This document shows positions 24,891 through 38,942 of a stretch of 64,000 bases of DNA, piece after piece. The notes beneath the pieces were generated by a model. It was not told where the DNA came from and did not search any database. It was given only the letters and a program-made list of their open reading frames with translations. Location: assembly GCF_963678635.1 (NCBI RefSeq), contig NC_087070.1, positions 20,691,461 to 20,755,460 of the forward strand, in the 5' to 3' direction. Source of the DNA: Symsagittifera roscoffensis (Eukaryota > Xenacoelomorpha > Acoela > Convolutidae). Each line of letters opens with the position of its first letter. Position 1 is the stretch's first letter. Made by a program: the position numbers and the translations under genes.

Positions 24891-27800
24891 TCATGATGAA
24901 TGTTGTCCTGTACGTTTGTTTCTTTTTCTGTATGTGTATGATTTTGAATAATTTTTAAACCTGTAAAAGAATATAATTGAGTTAATTCGCGTAATACGTA
25001 TTCTTTTGGGTGGTAAGGGCAATAGATTGTTACGATGTTGAATAATTTCTTTTTTAGTTGATTCTGTGAGTTTATACGTTACGTCAGTGGGTTTGTCAAT
25101 TATTTGGTTTGGTTCTTTTCGAAGAGGTTGTAATTTTTTAGATATTCCTTTTTGCGTATTAAAGTTAGGTATTAAGTCAAATGTTCCAAATTTTAAATCT
25201 GTAGCTTGGGTAAAGCGTGCATTAATTTGGTCGTTAATGTTTTGACTTTGTAACAATTTTTTTGTTACTTTTTGGTAAACTTCATTTTGTTTTTTATCTC
25301 TATTTAATATCAATTCGGTATGTGTGCCGGAGGCTAATTTAAGAATTTGTGGATGATGAAAACGATCTTCATCATGTGTGTGTAAAGGTAGGTTGTAACA
25401 AATTGAATCTTTATTTGGTTGGCAAAAACCTTGTGCATTTTTATGGGCATTTGCTGTAAACATAATTGGTTTTCGTGGCTTTTGATTAAAAACCATTTTG
25501 TATGGTGACATTCCTAAAGTTGTCCTAATTTGTGAATTATATGATAAGGGAAATAGTTTTACATCTGCTGACCATTTTGTGTATCGTGTATCATTTCCAT
25601 TAATGATACATCTGAGATATTCTTGTAGTGAACGGTTCATTCCTTCGACTAAACCGTTTGTCCAAGGTGCATGATGTACGTGGTTTATGTTTGATGTTAT
25701 ATAGGTGGCATAGTGTGATGATTTCATTATTTATAAATTCTGTACCGTTATCTATAACTAGGATTTCGGGTAACCCGAGTTTGGCTATCCAATGTTCATA
25801 AAGTGTTGTGTAAGCATAATAAGCATTACAATGTGGTACTGGTTTGAGTGCTATATAATGTGTTAATGCATCAACAATGACCATAATGTAGGAGTTTCCT
25901 TCAGAGGATGGTGAAATTGGTCATTTTGTGTCGAATGAAATGCGATGGTTAAAATATAAACTTTGTCCTTTAAAATCTTGTTTCTGTGCTATTTATTTTT
26001 GATTTGGATAGGGCTTGTTCAATTGACATATTATACAATCATTGCATAATACTTCTATCCAATTTGTTCGAAATGTTGTGTAAAGTTCGAGTATGTTTTT
26101 TCTGATCCGGAGTGTCCTTTTGTATTTTGTGTATGGGAGATGTTAAAAGCTATTGGTATCATACTTAAAGGAAGACAGGGAACTTAAGAGTCATTTGATT
26201 GATATTCTAAAAGATCTGTAGAATTCATTAATTGTTGTGTTATTAATTTTTCTGAAATATCGGAGGAGTATTTTGTTTCCTAAAATTGTGGTATCAGCTT
26301 TTACGGGCTTAGTTTTGTATTTGTGCCATGATTTTAGTTGTCTAATTACTGAGTCGAGATTTTGATATTCTTTTAAAAATTCAAGTGTAATTTTATCTGT
26401 TGGGGGAGAAAAATATTGTCAATTTCTAGTTTTGATAGGGAAATTGTGTCAAGTGGGTCATGGAGGTCAAAAACTTGATTTATTGTGTGTTTTGAATCAT
26501 TTGTTTGTGCTCCTGATAAATTTATTTTATTGGTCAAATTTTCTTTTTCAATTAGTGGATAAAGGTCTTTTTTACGCGAATGTTGTTTTATTCTCTTTTG
26601 TTGAGTATTATTTTTTATCCATTGTGAGTATGGAATTGGTTTAAAAGTAGATGTGCCTAACAAATCTTCTTCATAGTGATTATTTTGGCAGTCTAAGTAG
26701 AGTGGAAAGTGTTGTAGATTAGTTATTTGTGATTAATCAAAGTCAGTTTTTACTGCGTATTTGCATTTTAGTCGCGGTGATGTTTGATCTTTTGCGAGAT
26801 AGAATTTAATATTTTGTGGTATTTCAACTGTAGTTTTTCGTGTAAGTAATTCAGGTGGCGTATTTCGACTTAATGTATCTTTTAATGCAAGGTTTTTTCC
26901 TGCTATCCAAACTATATATAAGTTTGGAAATTTCATTAGAATTAATTGAAATCTATAACTTCTATGATTAGGATTGATTTTTGTGTAAAAAGAAGTATAA
27001 TTGATTTGTGATCTGTAAATAGAACTGTTGGGTGTTTTGATCCAAGTATCAGAAACTCATATTATGTAAGTGTATAAATTATAGCTGTACATTCTCTCAT
27101 TAGAGTTGAGAGTCGTAGCTCTGCTTGAGTGAATAATCGTGAATTTGCTGATATAAGTTTCAATTTATTTGTTCCACTATGTGATTGTAGCAATGCTACG
27201 CATCGCACATTGCATAAAATGGTTGATTTGGATCTGGAATTGTGTTTGCAACTTGTTCTGTCAAAAGCTTTTTGATTTCATCAAATCGTGTTTGATGTTC
27301 AGTGGTCCATTCAAAGGTATTTTGTTGTCTAAGGATGTTATAGAAAGGTCTTAAGTATAATTGCATTTTGTAACTATATTTACTTAAGAAATTCAACATT
27401 CCAAGGAATTCTTGGATTTTCTTTTTATTTGTAGGTGGCTAAAGTTTTTGGATTGCATCAATGCGTGATTTTCATGGAGTGATAGTGTTTCGTTCAATAT
27501 CAATGTGGTCCTATGGTTATTCCATAGAATAAGCGATTAATTTCAAATTGTTGATTTCCAATAACAAATTGTGTTAAACGTCGTGATTGTTCATCTAGTG
27601 GCATTTGATTATAAGCACTATTCATATCTGCGGTTGTGAAAAATTTACCTTTTATTTTTGTTAGGATAACTTGTATGGGTTCAATAGGCCAATTCTATTT
27701 TGATTCGTCAATTAGTGAATTAGGGTAACTAGCGTCTAAAACTATTTTTAGTGATTCACCTTTTGCTAGAATGATAACAGGATTAATGAAGGTGTTACCA

Positions 27801-30800
27801 TATGGTTGTTCTTCTTTATTTACTAGTGAGATAATTTCGTATTGTTCTAAAACATCAAATAATCTATTTACCTTGTCGTGTAAATGAATCGGTACTTTAC
27901 TTGCTCTTTGTTTATTTGAAAACTGCGTCAGGTTTTAATGGAAGGTGTAGTGATGAACTAATTTTTCCAACGTAAAATTTTGATGTTGAATAGACTGTTG
28001 AATATTTTAACAGTTGTTTTGCTAATTTATCAAATTCAGCTTGTGTGATTTGTGAGTGTTGAAAATTAAACATTACAAAAAATTTGTTGTTTTTTTGTGT
28101 AATTTGTTATATTGAATGTCGGTTTAAATATGTTGTTTTTGTGAAATAATTTGTTTTTTTTTCATTACTTATTATATTATTTATGGATAATTCTTCGTCA
28201 AGAATTGTTGATTGGCAAATGTCTAATAATTGTAGTATATTATTATCTCGGTAGGCTACTTCATTTATAGGTGAAATTGTAGCATTTGTTTCGCAATATC
28301 CCAAAAGTCCTAAGGGTAATGTTATTTGATATGGTGTATTGTTATACACATGTAATGAAATAATATCGGAATTCGTAATTTTTGAGTATTTAATAGATTT
28401 TATTATAATTTTGAAAAATTTGTGAATAGGTTTAAATTCGAAATCTGACATGAAAAGTTGTTGTTTATTTTAATTTTTCTTACTGATGAACTTGTTTTAT
28501 TGAGAAATTATATATATTCCTGATAGTGGTTTCAGGTGTTTCCGTTCTTGATTATAAATAGGATGAAATTTTGAGAAAAATGGTAGTTGTTTGTTTAATC
28601 TTTGGAAGAAAGTTAAGGCTGTATTTTTTGTTTTTGTATATTTATCTTTGATATGGATCTTACTATTTAAGATGTTGATTTTTGGTATATATTTAGTTAT
28701 AAATGGTAGGCCAATAATGTCGTGCTTAATATCAGTAATTTGAAATTATTGTTTAAATGGCTTGTTCAAAATCTTGTTTTGTTCCATTGTTCTTGTGGGA
28801 ACAAGGAATAGTTGGGTTTTTTCCATAATTTACTAATGTTGATCCTTGTGTTGTTGCTAATTTACTAGATGTTTCAAGAGGTGTTAAGTTTGGATGCAAT
28901 GTTTTGATTTCATTCCATGTGGGAATATTAATTATATTTGATTCTGCTCCTGAGTCAATTAAAAAATCAATTTCAAGATCTGGTGGTTGAAATTCTTTGC
29001 TTCTTGGACTCTCTAAGAGAAATGGAATTGTCCAAATTTTTTCTCTTGGTTGTTCTTTTTGTATATTTTGATAAATATGTTTTGTGTTTGAGCATTCTGT
29101 TTCGTCTTTTTTATCGGGTTCAATTACCGTGTTAATTCCGTTTACTTCTTGTGTAGTTTGTGTATTATCAATGGGTCCAATATAGTAATTGTGAAGGAGT
29201 TCCAATTGTTTTTCATATTTATGTGAAGTAAAAGGTTGTTCGTATATGATAGGTTCATAGTCGTTTTCGACTGTTATCATATTTACAGGATGGTATTTTC
29301 TGTATCACTATCAGTATCCGGTGATTCACAATTAATGTGATTTAGTTGTAATTGATTACTTCCTGTGTTATCAATACCTGGGGGGTCTGAAGTTGTTTCT
29401 TCATTTGTTTGCACTTGATTAATGTGTTTTTGATGTTTTGGTGTGTTACTTCTGTATCGATGTTTAGGATCGGGATAACGGTTATTATTCCTATGTGGTG
29501 ACTGGGAATAATTTCTGTATCGATTATTGTAACTTGAGTTTCGTTTTTGTGAATTTTTTTGTGATCTGGTTTGATAGTTATCATTTGACATGTGATAATT
29601 CGATTAAGATAACTTGTATGGGTTCAATAGGCCAATTGCATTTTGATTAGTCAATTAGTGAATTAGGGTATCTAGCGTCTAAAACTATTTTTAGTGATTC
29701 ACCTTTTGCTAGAATGATAACATGATTAATGAAGGTGTTACCTTTTGGTTGTTCTTCTTTATTTACTAGTGAGATAATTTCGTATTGTTCTAAAACATCA
29801 AGTAATCTATTTACCTTGTCGTGTAAATGAATCGGTACTTTACTTGCTCTTTGTTTATTTGAAAACTGCGTCAGGTTTTAATGGAAGGTGTAGTGATGAA
29901 CTAATTTTTCCAACGTCAAATTTTGATGTTGAATAGACTGTTGAATATTTTAACAGTTGTTTTGCTAATTTATCAAATTCAGCTTGTGTGATTTGTGAGT
30001 GTTGAAAATTAAACATTGTAAAAATTTTGTTGTTTTTTTGTGTAATTTTTTATATTGAATGTCGGTTTAAAATATGTTGTTTTTGTGAAATAATTTGTTT
30101 TTTTTTTCATTACTTATTATATTATTTATGGATAATTCTTCGTCAAGAATTGTTGATTGGCAAATGTCTAATAATTGTAGTATATTATTATCTCGGTAGG
30201 CTACTTCATTTATAGGTGAAATTGTAGCATTTGTTTCGCAATATCCCAAAAGTCCTATGGGTAATGTTATTTGATATAGTGTATTGTTATACACATGTAA
30301 TGAAATAATATCGGAATTCGTAATTTTTGAGTATTTAATAGATGAGATTGTAATTTTGAAAAATTTGTGAATAGGTTTAAATTCGAAATCTGACATGAAA
30401 AGTTGTTGTTTATTTTGATTTTTGTTACTGATGAACTTGTTTTATTGAGAAATTATATATATTCCTGATAGTGGTTTCAGGTGTTTCCGTTCTTGATTAT
30501 AAATAGGATAAAATTTTGAGAAAAATGGTGGTTGTTTGTTTAATCTTTGGAAGAAAGTTAAGGCTGTATTTTTTGTTTTTGTATATTTATCTTTGATATG
30601 GATCTTACTATTTAAGATGTTGATTTTTGGTATATATTTAGTTATAAATGGTAGGCCAATAATGTCGTGCTTAATATCAGTAATTTGAAATTATTGTTTA
30701 AATGGCTTGTTCAAAATCTTGTTTTGTTCCATTGTTCTTGTGGGAACAAGGAATAGTTGGATTTTTCCATAATTTACTACTGTTGATCCTTGTGTTGTTG

Positions 30801-33800
30801 CTAATTTACTAGATGTTTCAAGAGGTGTTAAGTTTGGATGCAATGTTTTGATTTCATTCCATGTGGGAATATTAATTATATTTGATTCTGCTCCTGAGTC
30901 AATTAAAAAATCAATTTCAAGATCTGGTGGTTGAAATTCTTTGCTTCTTGGACTCTCTAAGAGAAATGGAATTATCCAAATTTTTTCTCTTGGTTGTTCT
31001 TTTTGTATATTTTGATAAATATGTTTTGTGTTTGAGCATTCTGTTTCGTCTTTTTATCGGGTTCAATTACCGTGTTAATTCCGTTTACTTCTTGTGTAGT
31101 TTGTGTATTATCAATGGGTCCAATATAGTAATTGTGAAGGAGTTCCAATTGATTTTCATATTTATGTGAAGTAAAAGGTTGTTCGTATATGATAGGTTGA
31201 TAGTCCTTTTCGACTGTTATCATATTTACAGGATGGTAGTTTCTGTATCACTATCAGTATCCGGTGATTCACAATTAATGTGATTTAGTTGTAATTGATT
31301 ACTTCCTGTGTTATCAATACCTGGGGGGTCTGAAGTTGTTTCTTCATTTGTTTGCACTTGATTAATGTGTTTTTGATGTTTTGGTGTGTTACTTCTGTAT
31401 CGATGTTTAGGATCGGGATAACGGTTATTATTCCTATGTGGTGACTGGGAATAATTTCTGTATCGCTTATTGTAACTTGAGTTTCGTTTTTGTGAATTTT
31501 TTTGTGATCTGGTTTGATAGTTATCATTTGACATGTGATAATTCGATTAAGATAACTTGTATGGGTTCAATAGGCCAATTGCATTTTGATTAGTCAATTA
31601 GTGAATTAGGGTATCTAGCGTCTAAAACTATTTTTAGTGATTCACCTTTTGCTAGAATGATAACATGATTAATGAAGGTGTTACCTTTTGGTTGTTCTTC
31701 TTTATTTACTAGTGAGATAATTTCGTATTGTTCTAAAACATCAAGTAATCTATTTACCTTGTCGTGTAAATGAATCGGTACTTTACTTGCTCTTTGTTTA
31801 TTTGAAAACTGCGTCAGGTTTTAATGGAAGGTGTAGTGATGAACTAATTTTTCCAACGTCAAATTTTGATGTTGAATAGACTGTTGAATATTTTAACAGT
31901 TGTTTTGCTAATATATCAAATTCAGCTTGTGTGATTTGTGAGTGTTGAAAATTAAACATTGTAAAAATTTTGTTGTTTTTTTGTGTAATTTTTTATATTG
32001 AATGTCGGTTTAAAATATGTTGTTTTTGTGAAATAATTTGTTTTTTTTTTCATTACTTATTATATTATTTATGGATAATTCTTCGTCAAGAATTGTTGAT
32101 TGGCAAATGTCTAATAATTGTAGTATATTATTATCTCGGTAGGCTACTTCATTTATAGGTGAAATTGTAGCATTTGTTTCGCAATATCCCAAAAGCCCTA
32201 TGGGTAATGTTATTTGATATGGTGTATTGTTATACACATGTAATGAAATAATATCGGAATTCGTAATTTTTGAGTATTTAATAGATGAGATTGTAATTTT
32301 GAAAAGTTTGTGAATAGGTTTAAATTCGAAATCTGACATGAAAAGTTGTTGTTTATTTTGATTTTTGTTACTGATGAACTTGTTTTATTGAGAAATTATA
32401 TTTATTCCTGATAGTGGTTTCAGTTGTTTCCGTTCTTGATTATAAATAGGATAAAATTTTGAGAAAAATGGTGGTTGTTTGTTTAATCTTTGGAAGAAAG
32501 TTAAGGCTGTATTTTTTGTTTTTGTATATTTATCTTTGATATGGATCTTACTATTTAAGATGTTGATTTTTGGTATATATTTAGTTATAAATGGTAGGCC
32601 AATAATGTCGTGCTTAATATCAGTAATTTGAAATTATTGTTTAAATGGCTTGTTCAAAATCTTGTTTTGTTCCATTGTTCTTGTGGGAACAAGGAATAGT
32701 TGGATTTTTCCATAATTTACTAATGTTGATCCTTGTGTTGTTGCTAATTTACTAGATGTTTCAAGAGGTGTTAAGTTTGGATGCAATGTTTTGATTTCAT
32801 TCAATGTGGGAATATTAATTATATTTGATTCTGCTCCTGAGTCAATTAAAAAATCAATTTCAAGATCTGGTGGTTGAAATTCTTTGCTTCTTGGACTCTC
32901 TAAGAGAAATGGAATTGTCCAAATTTTTTCTCTTGGTTGTTCTTTTTGTATATTTTGATAAATATGTTTTGTGTTTGAGCATTCTGTTTCGTCTTTTTTA
33001 TCGGGTTCAATTACCGTGTTAATTCCGTTTACTTCTTGTGTAGTTTGTGTATTATCAATGGGTCCAATATAGTAATTGTGAAGGAGTTCCAATTGATTTT
33101 CATATTTATGTGAAGTAAAAGGTTGTTCGTATATGATAGGTTCATGGTCGTTTTCGACTGTTATCATATTTACAGGATGGTAGTTTCTGTATCACTATCA
33201 GTATCCGGTGATTCACAATTAATGTGATTTAGTTGTAATTGATTACTTCCTGTGTTATCAATACCTGGGGGGTCTGAGGTTGTTTCTTCATTTGTTTGCA
33301 CTTGATTAATGTGTCTTTGATGTTTTGGTGTGTTACTTCTGTAGCGATGTTTAGGATCGGGATAACGGTTATTATTCCTATGTGGTGACTGGGAATAATT
33401 TCTGTATCGATTATTGTAACTTGAGTTTCGTTTTTGTGAATTTTTTTTTTGTGATCTGGTTTGATAGTTATCATTTGACATGTGATAATTCGATTAAGAT
33501 AACTTGTATGGGTTCAATAGGCCAATTGCATTTTGATTAGTCAATTAGTGAATTAGGGTATCTAGCGCCTAAAACTATTTTTAGTGATTCACCTTTTGCT
33601 AGAATGATAACATGATTAATGAAGGTGTTACCTTTTGGCTGTTCTTCTTTATTTACTAGTGAGATAATTTCGTATTGTTCTAAAATATCAAGTAATCTAT
33701 TTACCTTGTCGGGTAAATGAATCTGTACTTTACTTGCTCTTTGTTTTTTTGAAAACTGCGGCAGGTTTTAATGGAAGGTGTAGTGATGAACTAATTTTTC

Positions 33801-35340
33801 CAACGTCAAATTTTGATGTTGAATAGACTGTTGAATATTTTAACAGTTGTTTTGCTAATTTATCAAATTCAGCTTGTGTGATTTGTGAGTGTTGAAAATT
33901 AAACATTGTAAAAAATTTGTTGTTTTTTTGTGTAATTTGTTATATTGAATGTCGGTTTAAATATGTTGTTTTTGTGAAATAATTTGTTTTTTTTTCATTA
34001 CTTATTATATTATTTATGGATAATTCTTCGTCAAGAATTGCTGATTGGCAAATGTCTAATAATTGTAGTATATTATTATTTCGGTAGGCTACTTCATTTA
34101 TAGGTGAAATTGTAGCATTTGTTACGCAATATCCCAAAAGTCCTATGGGTAATGTTATTTGATATAGTGTATTGTGCTGTTGCTAATTTACTAGATGTTT
34201 CAAGAGGTGTTAAGTTTGGATGCAATGTTTTGATTTCATTCCATGTGGGAATTTTAATTATATTTGATTCTGCTGCTGAGTCAATTTTAAAATCAATTTC
34301 AAGGTCTGGTGGTTGAAATTCTTTGCTTCTTGGACTCTCTAAGAGAAATGGAATTGTCCAAATTTTTTCTCTTGGTTGTTCTTTTTGTATATTTTGATAA
34401 ATATGTTTTGTGTTTGAGCATTGTGTTTCGTCTTTTTTATCGGGTTTAATTACCGTGTTAATTTCGTTTACTTCTTGTGTAGTTTGTGTATTATCAATGG
34501 GTCCAATATAGTAATTGTGAAGGAGTTCCAATTGACTTTCATATAAATGTGAAGTAGAAGGTTGTTCATATATGATAGGTTCATAGTCGTTTTCGACTTT
34601 TATCATATTTACAGGATGGTATTTTCTGTATCACTATCAGTATCCGATGATTCACAATTAATGTGATTCAGTTGTAATTGATTACTTCCTGTGTTATCAA
34701 TACCTGGGGGGTCTGAAGTTGTTTCTTCATTTGTTTGCGCTTGATTAATGTGTCTTTGATGTTTTGGTGTGTTACTTCTGTATCGATGTTTAGAATCGGG
34801 ATAACGGTTATTATTCCTATGTGGTGACTGGGAATAATTTCTGTATCGATTATTGTAACTTGAGTTTCGATTTTGTGAATTTTTTTGTGATCTGGTTTGA
34901 TAGTTATCATTTGATCTGTGATAATTCGATCTATTATATGAATTATTCCTTGATCTTTTGTTTGCATAGTTCTGATTTCTATTGTTAGAATAACTTCTAT
35001 ATCTACTGTGTGAATAGTTTCTATTTCTGTTGTATGATGAGTTTTGTTATCTATTATTGGAATAGTGTCTATTCCTTGGGTTTGAATGGGAACTGGATGT
35101 AGAAACAAATTCTGTTGTGTTTGAATTCGATCGGGAATGGTTTTTTTGGTTATTTTGGCTATTTGATCGGCTATATCTATTTTGTGAGAAATTTCGTGAA
35201 TTTCTTCGTTCGGGCGATCTACCTCTATAACTGGAGTTATATGGTGATTGATATCTTGAGTAATTTGAGTTACTTGGAAGTAGATTTCCTGAACTATTAT
35301 TACTATATATATTTTTGTTTGGTAGATTTTGATCTTTTTT
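24891..35340 (-). pseudogene. pol remnant with tandemly repeated protease/RT segment
   Basis: In sense order it starts with an arginine/asparagine/serine-rich region (35340-34926). Next is the protease, present four times in the array 27662-34925. The fourth copy reads DSAAES instead of DSGAES. A single RT core follows to about 27480, where it is interrupted. Similarity resumes at the thumb region near 27460, so the catalytic YLDD block is deleted. RNase H (about 27399-26733) and integrase (about 26100-24950) follow with frameshifts. The integrase still shows the DNGTEF block and a C-terminal tail. The loss of YLDD makes it dependent on other copies. Confidence 0.88.
27662..34925 (-). repeat. 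Tandem array of a ~1.94-kb pol segment, four copies
   Basis: The junction sequence GATAATTCGATTAAGATAAC recurs at 29594, 31537 and 33484, giving periods of 1943 and 1947 bases. Each unit runs from the RT N-terminal block (PIEPIQVILTK) back to the arginine/asparagine-rich region, so it includes one protease domain. Units 27662-29605, 29606-31548 and 31549-33495 are full length. The fourth (33496-34925) has an internal deletion joined near 34174. Protease active-site codons lie near 28940, 30884, 32827 and 34266. Unit identity is high, with only scattered differences, so amplification was by unequal exchange or replication slippage and was fairly recent. Confidence 0.9.
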
Positions 35341-35346
35341 CGATAG

Positions 35347-37618
35347 CTAGAATGATTTATTTGGTTCTTTAAGCTTTTGAGGTTTATTCTGATTGTCTTG
35401 TTGTTTTTGTCTACATTCGGCGATACTGTGTCCGTATCGTCGGCAGTAATTACACCAATTTTTGAAAGATGGTTTGCCTTCAAAGTTTGGATTTCGTTCG
35501 TAGATGTTTAGTATTTCAGTAATTTTTTCAATCAGATCTGTGTCTGATTCTTGTATGTTATTTATATGTGTAGTATTTTTTTCAATCCGATTAACATATA
35601 GTAGTTTTAGATTTTCTGTTTCTTCGATTTTCATTGTGATTTCTGCTTGTTCTAGTTTATCTACTAATTTTCTAAAATTTAAATCTGGTTCTCGAATTGA
35701 GGAAGGATGAGATGCTCTCTTTTTTACGCTATTTTCCTTGGTTGAGGTGTTAAGGTCATCATTAAATTTTCTGTCATTTTTGTGTTTTTGTAGTTTTGTG
35801 TATTAAGTGATTATGCTTTTCGAACTAGCGTTTCAATTCGAACTGCTAATTGTTTAACGGTTTCGTTTGGTAATCTGCATATTTCGTTGCATAAAACTCT
35901 TTGATGTTGTTTGTTTCTTTCAGAATGAAACATTTTTGAAAATTCTTGTGTAAATCTCTTCCAATCTGATTTTATTTCTATGGGTAGTACTGAAAACCAT
36001 TTTTGAGCTGCGCCATCTAGTGTTGTTCGTACTAACGCTGTGCGTCTATGTATCCAATTTTGATGGAGTGGTGTATTAATTGGTTCGGGTCCTATAATTA
36101 AAATTAAATTTGCTGTTACTGCATTTAAATAATCTTCTACAGAATATTCAGGATCTGTTCCTGTGAATACCATTAATGGTTTATTCGATGTTATTGACGA
36201 TCCCCCATGAGGTATAGATTCATAGTCATCTGTATTGATTCTGCGGCATTTGGCATTTGTGAAAACTTTGAAAGTTGATTTTTTGTTATTTCAAGTTGCT
36301 GAAGGTAATATGGAAGCGGTATTTCAATTTTCATTTGGGTTGGTTGATAAGAATGCATTGACATTGGGTTTTGTGGTTGTATTGGTTGAAAAGATTGTGT
36401 GTTAAATGGGTTTTGTGTATGCATTTGTTGTGGATTTTGTATATCTGTTGTATTTTGTGGGTAAGTTTTCATATTTTGAGATGGTTGAGATTGTCGCGGT
36501 CTCTGTGTGCGATATTCTTTAGTATATGGTGCAAAAATATCTGGTTGATGATAATCATCATCATCAGATGATAAATAGTTTGTGTTATATGGTCTGTGTT
36601 GTTTATTTTTATTTCGTTGAAAAAATGGGTAAATTCACTATAATCCTGTGGAGGGTGTGGATTATCTGGAAAATTTACTGAATTGGTCGATGTATTTGGG
36701 AGGTTCCAATAATGGGAACATACGTGATTCAAATTTTGTGTATTTTTTTGGGGGGGTTGATTTGTTTTTGGTTGGTGTGCATAGTTATAATTGTGTTCTG
36801 CAAAAGTGTTTCTTGTGAACGTTTTTCGTGTTTTTGACAATTTGTCATTGGTCTGTACGTCTGATAGTCCATATGTGAATTTTTTGGAGCAACCGAATGT
36901 TCAACGGTCGATTGTAAGGTTACCTGTGTTAGTGATGTATTTGTATTTTTTGGTGTTGTCAGATTTGGGTGTATTGGTGAAATACTTTGTTGTGTAGTTG
37001 TTACTGTTGTTTGGACGATTTCTTCATTTATGAAGTGTGATGGTGTTTGAATGTCTTGCTGTGTAAAATTTCTGGTTCCATTGAGTTTTTCATTGTAGAA
37101 ATGTTGAAAATACTGTGATTTTTATTCGTACTTTTGTATGTCTGGATGTTTCAGTTGGTGATATACTTTGAACTTCTTTTTTTTCTAATATAGATATATA
37201 ACTATATATTATTGCAAAAACTTCGTTAGTGAATATGGAGTTTGCTCTTTGTGAATTATGATATTGTATGCTTTTGATATATTTTATAAAAACTTTTGAA
37301 AATTCTAAATCAATATCGTCTGTTTGAATTACATATTTGTTATGAGCTTTTCGTGGTGTGCTGAATTCCATGGTGTAGATTCCGTATTGTTGTGCTAGAT
37401 TACATATGTCTTTCAAATAATGTTCTATAATTTGTCTTTTGATTTTTACATCCGGGAATTCTGCTTTGCATGGACTGATTCATCGTTCAAACAAATTTGC
37501 AAGTAAGTTTTTACAAAATCGTGTGTGTCCTCTATCATTGAGTGAATCTATAAGAAAGGGAAAAACTGCTTCTTCATCTGGACCTTCGTCACTTTGAAAG
37601 TGGCTCATTTTTTCGTTT
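35347..37618 (-). pseudogene. gag remnant
   Basis: The start codon is at 37618. An early TGA follows within the first ~50 codons. It then reads open with a block shared with the plus copy (YIKSIQYHNSQRAN). A deletion of a few hundred bases removes the part after this. The retrotransposon-gag capsid-like block is open at 36173-35811 (for example AAQKWFSVLP and WKRFTQEFSKMF), and the CCHC zinc knuckle CNYCRRYGHSIAEC is at 35454-35413. Here the codon before the knuckle region is CGA where the plus copy has TAG, and the codon after NKSF is TAG where the plus copy is open. The two copies have therefore lost the frame independently. Confidence 0.85.
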
Positions 37619-38049
37619 GATGACTGTTAATATATAATTATCAATATGTCTAATTGGTTGATTCCAATTATATAGGTGTACTGGTTTGTGTTTATATTGC
37701 TTTTTTATTCTTCTTTTTCCTCTTTTTGATGAGTTTGAAGTTGTTTCTGAATCGGAAAAAAAAATTGATCATGGATGGGGCAATTTTTATTTATTGATTC
37801 CTTCAATTTGTAAAGTTCGTCTAAACTGCTGGCTTCTGATTCGGAAAATGCGTTTCTATTTTTCGAAAATCTTTTTCGTGTGATTTGTCTTTGTTTGCTT
37901 ATAATTTTTCTTTTTATTGTTTGTCGTTTTGTTCGAATGTATCCAACTGTTTATGTATGTGGGGTTATTACAAGATCGTATTTTTGGTTGTCTATTTCAC
38001 AATTGTGTAAAACAATTGTTTGTTTATTGCCTAAATTTTTAAATGACAT
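37590..38049 (-). pseudogene. ORF1 remnant
   Basis: It starts MSFKNLGNKQTIVLHNCEID at the same position as ORF1 of the plus copy. It keeps the basic block (RTKRQTIKRKIISKQRQ) and is broken by one TAA inside the PHTQTVG block and a frameshift in the acidic/serine region. Most differences in the open part are silent or conservative. The frame runs into the gag start, as in the plus copy. Confidence 0.75.
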
Positions 38050-38559
38050 AAGGTTTAGGATGAGGGATGCTAGAAGTTATTAGTGAATTTTATTTTCCTA
38101 GACTGTTAATCCTTACAATTTTTTGGTTAGCCTAACTTGGGTCTTTTTATTCAGGGTTGGAGAGAAAAGTATATCGATTCCGGAGAATGATTTTTTACTT
38201 TCTCGTGGCTAGTCTAAGTTAAGGTGTTAACTTACTTAATCTTACTTAGGGGTAGTGATTGTGTTCAAGGGTTGGAGAATAGTAAATCGATCCACAAGGT
38301 TCAGGTATAATTAGAACGCAAGTACTTTGTTAGATACTATTTTAAACTTACTAAGTCTAAGATCTATCCTGGGTCTGGTAAGAGGAGGGTTCAAGTGAAG
38401 GATGAATAACCGAAGTTCTTCACTGTTTAGCCTAATTTGAATGGTTAGTGTTATTAAAAATTTCCATCAGTCCTAGGTCTTTTGAAAAAGTTGGGTATCG
38501 ACGTTTGAGGTCGTTAGACACTTGATAAGTGGGTGGGGGAGAACAAAAGTTGTTCTTTT

Positions 38560-38645
38560 TGATCCAAGAATAAGCCTTGATGATCAGAATTTAAAATTAA
38601 TGAGATAGAAAATTTATTAAGATCCAAGGATAAGCCTTGATGATC
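38560..38645 (-). repeat. Paired 25-bp leader repeats
   Basis: GATCCAAGRATAAGCCTTGA plus TGATC occurs at 38561-38585 and 38621-38645. The spacing is exactly 60 bases, as in the plus copy. Each repeat can form a small hairpin (AAGG/CCTT stem inside GATC ends). Confidence 0.85.
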
Positions 38646-38942
38646 TAGTTTAAAATTAATTAAATTTAGGTTTAAAATGGTTTAAATTTATTTGATTTAG
38701 TTTTGTTTAGTTCTGTTATGTTTAGGTGATGAAGCTGGAACAACAGGATGATTTATAATTACTAACTACTTATTGTCATGCTACTAATTTTTATTTTTAT
38801 TTTCAATAAATTTTTTTCAAATTTGTTTTATATAATACTGCAGAATTTGAGAAAACGATTTGAGATCTTTTTATCAATCGTTATTGTACATTAGTAATTT
38901 TGTTTAGCGCCTGAAATAATCATGAAGGTTTACTTCAAAATT

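Noticed and set aside
28938..33022. Plus-strand frames of 62-95 codons repeated in the array
   Set aside because: Antisense shadows of the protease segment, repeated only because the segment is.
34668..35483. Long 271-codon minus-strand frame in the gag/pol region
   Set aside because: It is a shifted frame over the zinc knuckle and the arginine/asparagine-rich segment. The in-frame reading with CCHC and protease matches the other copy and is the real one.
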